This document shows positions 1 through 11,400 of a stretch of 64,000 nt of DNA, piece by piece. Position 1 is the stretch's first letter, and each line of letters opens with the position of its first letter. Location: contig CM046845.1 in the NCBI GenBank assembly GCA_025618425.1, forward strand, positions 32,614,277 through 32,678,276. The letters run 5' to 3'. Origin of the DNA: Heliocidaris tuberculata. Its lineage: Eukaryota; Echinodermata; Echinoidea; Camarodonta; Echinometridae. The position numbers were made by a program, and so were the translations under genes. The notes under the pieces are model-generated. The model did no database searches and was not told the origin of the DNA. It worked only from the letters and a program-made list of their open reading frames with translations.

Positions 1-1089
1 GTTGCCTGGTCAGTGTGCAGAGGTCTGGGACATCCAGCTCTAAACCTGGAGGGCAAAACATCTCCCTTGCAGCAGTGCATATAGTACCTCAGTGACTTTA
101 GAGTGGTAGAGATTTTTTTTTTATTATTAAAATCTTTGGTATTAGGCAGTGTTAGGTGGTAAAGAAAAAAAGAAAGAAAATGCATTATCCTCATTGTAAT
201 GCTGTTTAAATGTTTTTTTTTATGTATATATATATATATATTGCTGGAAATTAAATTGTAAGAGTTAATGAGTGGACGATCGTTATTGATGACAATAACA
301 AGATCTAAATTTCTTTAATTTTATAGTTGATGATCTTATGGAACAGATCATTTCAGTAGGGGAGAGTTATAGCGGGGCAGAAATTGAGATTTGTTTTTGT
401 TTTGATGGAAAGTTCGTTTGCCTTCTTGCACTTCCACATTCTATTGTAAGTACATTTCAGTTGCCAGTGTTTCTGGGTCAGGCTGGCGTTCTGGAATGTG
501 GATGGGCGAGAATGCAAACACTTGTACATTTCTAAAAGATATTTGAAGTTTATAAATAATCACATGGTGGAGTTTGTTACTGGGTGGAACTGTTGTTACT
601 GGGTGGCTCGGAGCTGTCTGGGGTTTACTAATGTTAATGTACGGGGTATTGGACGGTGATTGGTTGTCGGAAATGAATAATTGTACTGAATTAGAAATTG
701 CAGACAGTTCAGCTGAAAATAATTATTTCTCTTTCTGATTTATTCCAGGCTTGTTGTTTTCCGGCTCGTTTGCGTACTTCAGAGTTCTGAAAAAGCGAGA
801 AAAAGGGGACAGGTGAAAGAGATGTCGAGAAACAAAGAAAGGGTGAGAGAGATATCGAGAGATTCAGAGAGGGAGAGAGAGAGAGTGAAAGAAAGGTGCG
901 AGGTATGAGAATTGCGGAAGGGAATAGTGAAAGAGAACAGGTGATAGAGATAAGTGAGTTACGAGAGGAGTTTAAGATGTGAGAGTCGTAGAAGAAGAGA
1001 AATGATGAGAGAGAGCAGAAGAGAGAGTTGCGCAAGTGCGAAGAAACAATGACGGGCCGAAGAACTCCAGCCTGGAAAATCGAATTTGC
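1..1089. other. intergenic, no gene recognised
   Basis: AT-rich sequence with a short TA run near 222-240. Positions 780-1035 are strongly purine-rich (GAGA-type, degenerate) on the plus strand. A short open stretch at 338-535 ends beside a GTAAGT at 445 and follows a TTTATAG at 321-326, so it could be read as an exon of about 118 bp. Its translation resembles nothing I recognise and no partner exon was found. Confidence 0.5.
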
Positions 1090-1512
1090 TGTTAATTAAG
1101 TCCTACTTTTACATGTCCTAATTAAGGGGAGGGATTAATTTTACGCATTGCGTCATGGTGATCCGCCCTTTTTGAAAGGTTCTCCACGTGGTATTTCCTG
1201 GGGGGCATATAAAAAGGGAAGAGGGTGTTTGGGGGTGGCAGATCTTCGTTGGCAATTTTTCATTTTTCTGCCAGTAACGTTTTCGCCATGCTTTTCTAAT
1301 TTTGTCAACGGTCGTCCAGCTCAGGGACTCAGAAATGTTATTTTGTTGAGTTCATCATCATCATTGATTTGAAATAAACTTAATTTCAAGAACTTAGAAA
1401 CTTTTTCGTCGAGCTCTTCATTTTATTTCTCCGTGATCTTCGTCTTCCATTGCAACGACTCCAAGCGAGGTGGTAGGCGGCCACCGGCCACCTCGCCGAG
1501 CTGTGCCGTTAC
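1090..1512 (+). mobile_element. possible solo or truncated LTR
   Basis: This block has a TATA box (TATAAAA, about 1208), an AATAAA signal about 165 bp downstream (about 1373), and ends in ...TTACA exactly where a family-A TTAA element loses its left half. A TG-start is available at 1090 or 1114, and a purine tract (AGGGGAGGGA) lies at about 1126. A compact promoter plus poly(A) signal next to a broken repeat is what a solo LTR looks like. I could not find a matching target-site duplication or the missing left half upstream, so the boundaries are uncertain and it may simply be a variant element end. Confidence 0.3.
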
Positions 1513-1777
1513 AGAAATAAAGGATAACATGAAGGTGCTTGCGCGGAACTGAACCTCTGAGTTGGGTTCCGCGCGAGGCCTTATCTTGGCGAGCGCGTAC
1601 GGGTGCGTTGAGTAGTCTACTCACGATTCGCTTTTATGCTTATAGAGTATAATTAAACTTGTATTATCTCTTTATAGAAGTGATATTCGAAACCCATATT
1701 TGGAATATATAGAATCATGACATGGAACCTCTAAGTCTAACATACAGAGTAAAATATTTTTGGGTGATTGGTACCCT
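1513..1777 (+). mobile_element. TTAA-flanked MITE family A, left half missing
   Basis: The sequence from GGATAACATG to the terminal GGTGATTGGTACCC followed by TTTAA matches the right two thirds of the elements at 49685-50050, 54252-54619 and 60835-61201. Shared internal marks include GCGAGCGCGTACGGGTGCG and GAGTAGTCTACTCACGA. The left end is replaced at 1512 by unrelated LTR-like sequence. It is non-coding and non-autonomous. Confidence 0.75.
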
Positions 1778-3477
1778 TTAAGCCTCTATGCCAATGGTTC
1801 TGCTGCATGCTGACTGACCGGCCAGCCGGCTTAATTTCTGCTGCGACATAGCTGCGGTCATGGCGGGGCATACATCATACATGTAATGTAATCGTCCGAC
1901 CGATCCTCCATCATGAACCATGGCATGACGATGCAATCAACCACTCAACAAAACGACAACAGTCAATCACATTCAAAACGACCATTACAACCACACGATC
2001 ACAATGTGCAATTTCAGGATAAATCCACACTTGATATTTTCCCGTGTAAAAGAAAGAAAGGTACTCACTAGTTTCCGAAACAGGTCAAACAGCACAACCT
2101 TGGTTTGGAGAATTTGTAGCGTATACGATGTAGGCGCAGTACCACTATGTTTTTTTCGCCGGTACCCTACCGGCATATGCAGTGCAGTGACGTGTATGCA
2201 TGCATGGAAAATATACGTAATCATCAGCATGCATGTTGATTGCGTAGTAGTATAGCGCGAGCTCATAGTTGACTGAAAAAAGGGGCTCGTCACTTATCGA
2301 GAATGTGATTGGTCATTTCTGTGGGCGCTGGCCATAGGCCATAATGCGCAACGCTACATTTTCCCAAAATGTTCTTTCTTATTGTTTTTGTGTTTTTTTT
2401 AATTGACAAAACTTTATATCATTATTGCCACGAAATAAAGTTTGATTTAAAAAAAAAGAGAAAGAAAAAAATCCAGGTACAATCCAATGTCAATGAACAA
2501 AACATTGTGCATTAGTGCATACTGTTTTGGAACTCGCTCGGCTCCCCCCCCCCCCAAAAAAAAGATAATTGAGAGCTATCCGCCTTTATAGCTTGCGTCA
2601 ACAATGATGAACGGTGTGGATAAGCCCCGGCCCCGCCCCGACATCGACCCTAGTCACACGAGGGTATTTAAAGGGGGTGCATGAAGGGGGTAGAAATTAA
2701 GTTGCCCAAAGAGATTCGATCATATATACACAGTAGGCTATGCCCTCGGAAGTCCCCGACAAATTTATAACCAAGGGGGGGGGGGGAACAGTTTTCAGTT
2801 AAGCGAGGAAATTATTGCAACGTCAATAAATTCAATATTCAATATTTTCTCAAAAAATGTCTGCAAATTATAGCTGTAGGGCCCAGAAAAATAGATGATA
2901 ATAATGTTGCTACCCAGGCAGGGAAGCCTCATCAGCATGAGCATGCTGTTTTTCCTGATTGTCCTGCAATTATTATCATTACTCAGGGGCGGCGGAGCGT
3001 CTTTCAAAGTGGGGGGGGGGGGGGGGGGCACCAACAAAAAGGGCATTTTTGGGGGGAAAGGAATACCTACCAGAGATAAACATAATGCGAAAAGGGACAA
3101 TTTTGTGACATTGGTATACTCTACAAGACTACAGTCTAATTATCATTTTATCAAGCATCATCTTCTTTATGGTATATGTTTATAGTGGCTCTGCTTCAGC
3201 TTCCCCAATTAGCAGTTGTGTGTAATGGTCTAATGATTCTTGTGCGAGTGAGCCTTACTTGGTGTAAATTATAGGCACTATCGAGCTAGTGGAATGAGAA
3301 ATCCTTTGCTTTTTTTGGGGGGGGGGGTATTGTGCCCCTCTTGCCTCCAGCTCTGCTGGCTTACATTGTCGTAGTAATATGGGTACATGTTACTACATAA
3401 AGCCGCGCTGATTCTTTGAAGCTAGATATGGCTCTTTATGTAATAAACAGTGGGAAATATAGGTAAAAGGAAGCACT
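1778..3477. other. intergenic, low-complexity
   Basis: No gene is recognised. It contains C or G homopolymer runs near 2547, 2776, 3010 and 3317, and a T/A-rich stretch at 2390-2470. ORFs on both strands here are short and look random. Confidence 0.6.
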
Positions 3478-4020
3478 TATTAGAAGAAGAAAGGGCGCTT
3501 ACCAGAAGTGGAAAGGGGCACTTATAAGAGGTGAAAATGGGCACTTATGAGATGAGGAATAAGGCACATATTTATAGATGGTAAAAGGGGCACTTATCAG
3601 AAGTAAAAAGGGGCACTTATCAGATTTAAAAGAGGCACTTATCAGAAGGGGAAAATGGGCATTTATTAGAAGGGGAAAGGGGCACCTATCAGAAGTAAAA
3701 ACGCACTCATCAAAGGAGAAAAGGGCACACATTAGAAAAAAGGGGACAATTATTAGATTTGAAAAGAGGCACTTATCAGAAGGGGAAAATGATGATCAGA
3801 AAGAAAAAGGGGCACCTATCCGAGGTGAAATTGCACTTATCAGAAGTAGAAAAGGGCACTTTATTACAGGGATAAGAATGCAATTATCAGATATGAAAAG
3901 GGGGACTTATCAGAAGGGGAAAGAGCACTTATTGAAAAGAAAAGGGGGCACTTTCAGTATTAAAAAGGCGGCACCTATCAGAGAGAAAGGGGGCATTTTT
4001 TAGAAATAAAAAGGGCACTT
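3478..4020 (+). repeat. degenerate minisatellite, ~20-27 bp unit
   Basis: About 22 imperfect tandem copies of a unit near AAAAGGGGCACTTATCAGAAG, with period drifting between about 20 and 27 bp. Long ORFs on both strands across it are artefacts of the repeat. It is followed by a (TG)n run and a G run at about 4037-4070. Confidence 0.85.
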
Positions 4021-4139
4021 TTGGAGTATTTGAAAAAGTGTGTGTGTGTGTGTGAGGGGGGGGGGGCTTTGTGCCCCCCTCCCCCGCACCGCCTGTCATT
4101 GTCCGAAGGTTAAAGGAAGCTATACACGGCAAATTTAAA

Positions 4140-4560
4140 GAAAGATCTACATGTATTTAAAAGCCTGGAAAGACACCCTAATTCATGAAAACAATACCGA
4201 ATACTCTACAAAATTGAAAACATATAGGCCTAATATCCTTAAAAAAAAGAAAAAAGACAACAATAACGACTTGATTGGAAAACTACCTGTTGCGGAAGGT
4301 CGTTACAAGAAATTAGCACAAGTAGATATAGCCTATGCCCACTCTGTAAAGTAGCCCATGAGAATGAAATGCACTTCTTATTGAAATGTTCCAAATGTTC
4401 CCAGATTAAGAACGTCCTTTAAAACTTAACATGATTTTAACTGATCTTCAAAACCCAAACGAAGAAGAGAAATTTAAACTAATTATGTCAAATAACGAAA
4501 AAGACATAAACGCAGCGATAATCCTATAGGAATAAGCGAAATGTACGACGATCAGACCCG
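4140..4560 (+). mobile_element. decayed non-LTR retrotransposon C-terminal fragment
   Basis: One frame reads a basic, W-containing region (4151-4354). A second frame just downstream reads CPLCKVAHENEMHFLLKC (about 4338-4395), the CCHC-like zinc-knuckle tail found C-terminal to reverse transcriptase in many invertebrate LINE-like elements. The two frames are offset by a frameshift, and no RT core is visible upstream, so this is a dead fragment. The family beyond 'LINE-like' cannot be decided by eye. Confidence 0.6.
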
Positions 4561-5340
4561 CTGATCAATGAAAGCAATAAATCATAAAATCAACAATGTC
4601 CCCCCCCCCCCCCCCCCATTGTCTAACACAAGGCTAATCTGCCACTGGTATAATGTGTTATATTTAAAAGTTGTTGGTATTATGTTAAAAGATGATATAT
4701 TTAAAAATATTGTTATATTATAACTATTCTAATGTATCATGTTCCAAATTGGCTTGCGGCAGTTTTTATTTTTATTTTGGGGGTAAATTTATATCATGCT
4801 TCGATTTGGAATTATGACATGAGTTTTGTTTGTTTTGTTTGTTTGTTTGTTGTTGTTGTTTTGTTTGTTTGTTGTTTTTTTTTTTTGGGGGGGGGTGTAA
4901 TTTTTGTGTATCTGTTATGCTTTGTAAATTGAAAGTTGAGATGATCCTAGATGTTTGGATTTTGAATCAATAAATGACTTTGAATTTTATCCCCAGCGAA
5001 TGCCAAGTAAATATTTACACGTGTGTCGACTCCGTCGAGAGGGGCAAAATAGTGAGTAAAACATAAGTTGTCGAGGATGCAACTGTAAGCACCCAGGACC
5101 CCCTTCCCCCAGGACCCGAGTCAAGAGCCAATAGTATATACACCACCAGCTCACTCGAATGTTTCATCCCTTTACCCCTCCCCCTCCCACATCCTGACGC
5201 CAAGGTCCACTTACGCCACTGCCCAGTCACCTCTAATATGTCAGATGATCATTTTGTTCAATGTGTTCTGTTGGACTTTTGTTTTGACAATCAAGCGTTC
5301 GAGCGTCGCGAGCGAGCATGCTAGCAGCAGCGCATGCATG
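4561..5340. other. upstream intergenic of ZNF236
   Basis: AT-rich with a long C run (about 4600-4617) and a TTTGTTTG run (4825-4885). No gene is recognised. The last 60 bases become CG-containing (GCGTCGCGAGCGAGC near 5302), consistent with approaching a promoter. Confidence 0.5.
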
Positions 5341-5377
5341 CAATAAATGCATGAAACATCCGGGTTTTCCCTTCGTG

Positions 5378-5385
5378 TGACGTCA
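5378..5385. promoter_or_regulatory. full palindromic CRE (TGACGTCA) at the putative ZNF236 promoter
   Basis: A perfect 8-bp cAMP-response/ATF site lies about 100 bp upstream of the proposed start codon (5487). No TATA box is evident. The surrounding 5280-5540 is richer in CG than its flanks, as expected near a first exon. Binding by CREB/ATF-family bZIP factors is known for this motif; use here is inference. Confidence 0.45.
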
Positions 5386-5486
5386 GGCTATCCGTTGTTG
5401 TTAATTGTCGATCGTTATTTTCCATCAATTTCAGCTTCCTCTGAGTTAGCTTTCAGCTTTGCTGAAGCTCTAACTGCAAGAAAAGT

Positions 5487-8400
5487 ATGCCTCGTCGACG
5501 GTTCGTTCGACTTCGATATCGTCCGGACGATGTTGGACGTAAGTTTGACAAATTTTTCATTCATTTTTTCGCTGGAGTATGTCTGGATTCCTAAGTTTTG
5601 TGGAGCTCTGTTATTGCTCCTCGAGCCTGTTTCATGTCTCAATACAAACCGCATTGCAAAGCTAGCTACATGCAGCAAGTATGTAGTTCCGTGTATATGT
5701 ATGCATGCATTGTGTACGCAATTGCAAAGCCGTCGACTAATTTTGCACAATAAGCAGGCGGAGTGATATGATATTTATCCCAATTTACTAGGAGCGAATT
5801 TACGCTCCTTGTTTGAAATCAAGGGGAACATATCGAAATATATGATATATACCCCTGTTTGGTGCATGAATTTTGAAGAGATTGTACGATTTTTATGAGG
5901 TTTCAGATGGAACAATCCGATGAACTTTCATTATCGTTCATGGGAAAGCAGGCATTCTACTAGGTATATCGCACAGTGCCTGTGTCCTCAGAAGAAGGCT
6001 TGAGCTTGGGCTGGACGTCCGGCGTCGACTAGACGTACTGGGAGACTCGTAAGGTAGACGGCCGGTGACACAGGCCGTGCTTACCTTGTCCTTGGGCTTT
6101 GCCGTTTCCCTGGGCTGTTTTGCCGGCTGTGGCTGCAAGTCTAAGACCCCATTCACATTCCCTGTTAGACCGGTCTAAGTTACTCGGTCTAGAGGAACGA
6201 TTCTTGAAGAACAGTTTGATTGCATTCACATGCTGCTCATTTTTCTCAAAATTAATCAACAAGTCAAAGTGATCTTGTTGCTATGGCAGCACAGGTCAGC
6301 GGGTCAAATTTTTCATGTGGAATTCAACCGTATACTCCTGCCTGATGCATTTATCTTTATATCTTTCCAAGGCTTCTTTTTTTCCCCACTTTCCTTTTTT
6401 CTCTGTGTGCATACAGTATCATTCTATCATGTCTTTTGACTTTGTTCAGTCACATTAATTGTCTTTTGACTTTTTTGTTTTCCTTTGTTTTCATCATTCT
6501 ATCATCTTCTCTTTTTACCTTTTCCTAATGTTATACTTGGTTTTAATTTATCGTTCTATCATTTCATTTTCTCTTTCTATCTTTAATTGTTTTTTTGTTT
6601 TTTTCATCATACTGTCCTTTCTGTATATTTTTCTTTGTTTTTATCATTCTGTCATTCTGTCATTTTCTCTTTCTGTCTTTCTTTGTTTTTCTTTGTTTTC
6701 ATCATTCTATCATCATTCTTTACATATCTTATGTTTTTCTTAGTTTTTATCATTCTCATTTTTCTCTATCTTTTCATGTTTTTCTTTGTTTTTCTTTGTT
6801 TTTATCATTCTATCATTTTCTCTTTCTATCTTTTCTTTCTTTTCATCATTCTATCTTTTCCTCTTTCTATCTTTTCTTATGTTTCTTTCTTTTGGTTATT
6901 GTATCATGCAGCGATAGCCTGCACTAATAGGAAAATCACACATGATTTCCTGCCCAACACACACACACTTTCAGTTGAAGTATATGTAGCTTTGGGATCG
7001 CTTTGTATTCACATTGCACGTTAGAGCGGTTAAGACCCATTCCTCAAGACCACCTCCTGAGGTGGTCTTCTGGCCTGGACCAGTCCTGAATTTCACTTCC
7101 TGGACCACTTTTGTATTCACACTCAGACCCTAAGAACGGTTCTTGAGGAATGGGTCTTAGTGGTCGAAGTGAGTGTGAATGGGGTCTAACCTAGGGCTGC
7201 CCAAATTTAAGCCTACGTTGTATTTCCACTTGGATTTCATCTCTTCGATTCTATTTGGAACAGACATTTCAGGTTTAGGAATTTTTAGTTCAGGGAAATG
7301 TATATTTCCCTGTTTAGATCATGATATCTCGGTCAAAAGAAAACATTTTTTTTTCATTTTTAAAACTTTTTGTAGACTGTAATCAAGGAGAATTTTGAAA
7401 AATGCAACAATTTATTTTGAACTAATTCTCCTTTTTAAAATTCCTGGCATCAAACGAAATATGGTCATGCAACAAAAATGGACACAATGTGTGTAGAAAT
7501 TTTTGCTTTTTCTACTCATGCATCTGGTATATTTTTTAGAGCTCTGAATCAAAAGTTATTGAGCCAAACCACAAAATGTGGTCATTTGTCTTGAAAGGGT
7601 TAAGACCTATCCACATCATCCACAACTATGCTCCCGAACACATTCATCACATTTTGTGCACCTTGTTGAGACAAACCACTGTTTTTGCCATGGCAGCACA
7701 GTGCCGGCCCAGGGGACACATTGTGATATTTTACTTGGAATCTGTAGAACTATGCATATCTACTGCTGGCCTGATCAGCAACTCGTGCTTCTTTGTACTT
7801 CACAAAATTAAGTAAAATTTTTTCTCTTTCTCTTTTTATCATTTCTTATGTTTCTCTTTGTTTTTCTTCTTTCATCTTCCCTTTCTATCTTTTCTTATGA
7901 TTATGTTACTTATTTTTCTCTCTAGATCTACATCTATCTATATCATCCATTATAATCTTTTTATTGTTTTTATCTTATCTTCTTTATTTCCTAATATGTT
8001 CTTGATTTTAGTTCTTTCATTTTTTCTATCTTCCCTTATTTTATAACTTGTCCATCTTTCCTTATATTCTTTGTTTTTATCTCTAAATCATCTTTTTTTT
8101 ATATCATTCATTAGACCTATTATTTTTTTCCTTCTATAATATTTTCTTGATCTTTAATTACTAGTATGTTATTCTTTTTTTTTGCTCTCCTTCCATCTTC
8201 TCTATATTTCTTTATTTTTTTTCATCCTTCCTTCATCTCCTCTTGCTATTTTTTCAATGTATTTATTTTCTTCTTTTCTTCTGTCATGAACACTGTATTT
8301 CTTTGTTTCAATTGTTTGTCTTCTATTATCTTTCTATATCACTCTTTATGTTATTCTTTGTTTTCTTTCTCCTTCTCCCACCTCTTTCTGCATGCTTTAA

Positions 8401-11400
8401 TTACTATGTATTTCTTTATTTTTCACCTGTCTGTCATCAGCTATTTCTACCACTTTCCACATTTCTTTGTTTTAATTCTCCCAAAACTTGTTACTTTCCT
8501 GCCAAATTAATTAGGGGATTGCCCCAACTGTATGATCAAAAAAAAATTCTTCTTTTTAAAAGAAATTAATCACTTTTTTTTTTTTTTACTGATGCCAGTC
8601 AGCAATGCTGACGAAGAAGCCCCTGCCCCAGCTGTGGTGGCCCCTCCTAAAAGCCCAGGAACTGGACCCTACAAGTGTGAGGTGGTCCAATGCTCAAAGG
8701 AGTATGCTCGCTGGAAGGATTTCAAGCGCCATCAAAGGAGCCACCAGTTTGACAAGCTGCACAGGTGTGACCAGTGTGAGCTGTCCTTCAATGTGGAATA
8801 CAACCTTAACCTGCACAAGGCTACCCATGATGTGGAGAACTTGGTGTGTCCCGAGTGCAAGAAAAAGTTCAGTCGGGTGGCCAGTCTCAAGTCACATATT
8901 ATGCTTCATGCTAAGGAGGAAGTGCTTATCTGCCCAGAATGTGGGGATGAGTTTGGTCTCCAGGTGAATATATCATTTGTCTTATTAAATTGTAAGATAA
9001 CAGACCAATCACTTAATATTTTGAATTTAAACATTTTCAAGAATTATTTGTTTGTTTTTTTTCTTCTGGGTTTTTGTTTTTTAGTTTTTTTAAGGAAGGG
9101 TTCTTAACTTTTGTGCCTCAAAGGATACATCCTAAATAATTTTGGAGCTAATCATTTGCCTGTGCATTTTAAGGTTGTGTTTTATTGGAACAAGAACCTT
9201 CAAAATTTTATTTCAGAAATTGATTTTTGAGCAGTACGGAGAATAGTGTTTTTGTGAATGTGAAAAATTTAAAGACCATTGGCTAAAGATGTATCATTTT
9301 TGTCCTTTCTTACACCAAACAGAGATCTCTCAATGAACATCTTCAGGAGCATGCTGCTGAAGCCACAGAACCCAAGGAACATACATGCAAGATATGTACA
9401 GAGAAGTTCCCCATGCATTATATGCTCAAAGAACACATGAGACAGAAGCACAAACCAAGATTTAGGTACATGTAAACATATGGGCCCGAATTCACAAAGG
9501 AGGTTTGGTTTAAACCATGGTTTAAACCCCCTCCTGTGTTGTTTAAGCATACATGCACACAGAATCCGATCCAGTCATATATTTTCTTTGAGCATGCGCA
9601 TGGGCAATGTGCCCTTATTTTAGTACGCTTACGGAGATTTAAACCTTACCCATGGTTTAAACCTCCTTTGTGAATTCGGACTATGAAGATTACAGAGACT
9701 GCGTCAATTAAGATATACTGGTGGAAAAGCTTGCTTTATAATTGAAGTGTGCAATTTGAAATGACAGCTGTACCCTGTGTTTTTAATTTATATGCAAGCC
9801 TAGTTATGTTAATTCTTTTCGACAAATGTTGCTCTTTTCCAGTCTATTCCTTAACTAATAATACACAATACTTATAGGAACTACATGCAACCAGAGGCTT
9901 ATTTATAATGATTATTCTCATTATTTTGAACATATTATCCTGTTACTGAAAGGTAAAATAATGTTTCTATAATTAAGGCATTTTCTATATTTAATGTTGG
10001 AAAGTAATAAAGAAAAGTGGAACTCTTGAAAGAAGCCGCTGGATAGTTTTACCGTCAATTATTTAATTATTTCATCCATCATGCACAACAGATCAGCAGT
10101 GATGAACACTAAGTTTGTGAGACGCAACTTGGACAGATCCCGATTCCATCATGGCTGTACCTTCTGTGGCAAATCCTTTTCTAAACCAAGTCAGCTCGAG
10201 AGGCATGTTCGTATTCATACAGGTGAGATTCATATTGATGTAAAAGTTACTATTCAGAAATACTGTATAAGCCATAAATTTCGCGGCCATAAATTTTCGC
10301 GAATAGGACTAACCAGACTATTTCGCGAGTGGTTGAATTCGCGGTCGGAAAATTCTCAAATCTGCAAACGGCGGTGATGATGTACTTTTGCAAAGCGAAG
10401 TGGTGAATTTCTGACCTGGGCCCCGTTGCATAAAACTTACCATTAACGGTAACTTTGCCATCAATGGTAACTCCCATGGAAACCTTGATTTTGATTGGCT
10501 GTTGAGTGATGTTACCATGGTAGTTACCATTGATAGCAGAGTTACCATTGATGGTAAGTTTTATGCAACGGGGCCCAGGAGACAACAAATTCATCCGACT
10601 TCTTATGTTGGCAATATTTTGGCGTGTTGTTAAATTCGTGACCCACTCCCGATTCGCGAACTTCGCGAAAATAAAACCCCCGCGAAATATATGGCGTATA
10701 CAGTAATCAATTCTTTAGATGAGTTTATAATAGATAAGTATATGATATTCATCTGAAAGCATAAAAAGTGATTAGGAATTCAGTCAGAATGCTGTGGTTC
10801 ATCCAAAGAGAAATTTTTCATATCAGGAAGGAGGGTAAGAATTTTGTTGTTGTAATCAGTTTGCAGTTAGTTAGTTTTCCAATTTCAGATGACTTTTGAA
10901 TTATGAATTCAGGATGTAAGTAATCTGAAATTAGACAACAGGAATTCTAATATTTTTCTTATAGTGGAGGGTTCAATTTATAGTGGCAGTTGTTTTTACT
11001 GACTTCCATTATACTTTGTAGTTTTTTAGTTTACAAGTAACCCTGTTCATAGTTTGAACAGGAAACTGCAAAGTGAGGGGTTGACTTTAAACTTGGTTTT
11101 ACATTTATCATATGGAAATAGATAGAATCTATTTGTGGGACATATTAAGTCAGTCAGATGCCATTGGTTGTAATTAAGATGCATTATGAAGACTCATAAT
11201 GCTCAAGAATCATATTCGTTTAGGATTTTAGGGGAAACATGCATTTGTATTTTAATAGTTTTGTATCCATTTTCATATTTTTAAACTCCAGGTGAAAAGC
11301 CGTACAAGTGTTCCCATTGTGACAAGGCATTCAACCAAAATGGAGCTCTCCATGTACACTTGACAAAACACACAGGAACCAAACCACATTCATGTGAATT

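Noticed and set aside
338..535. Short ORF with a splice-like donor at 445 as an exon of an upstream gene
   Set aside because: No recognisable protein similarity and no partner exon; AT-rich context makes such matches common.
3578..4003. 141-codon K/G-rich ORF
   Set aside because: Lies wholly within the 20-27 bp minisatellite; frame is a by-product of the repeat.
6459..7024. F/S/L-rich ORFs resembling membrane proteins
   Set aside because: Generated by pyrimidine-rich repeats inside ZNF236 intron 1.
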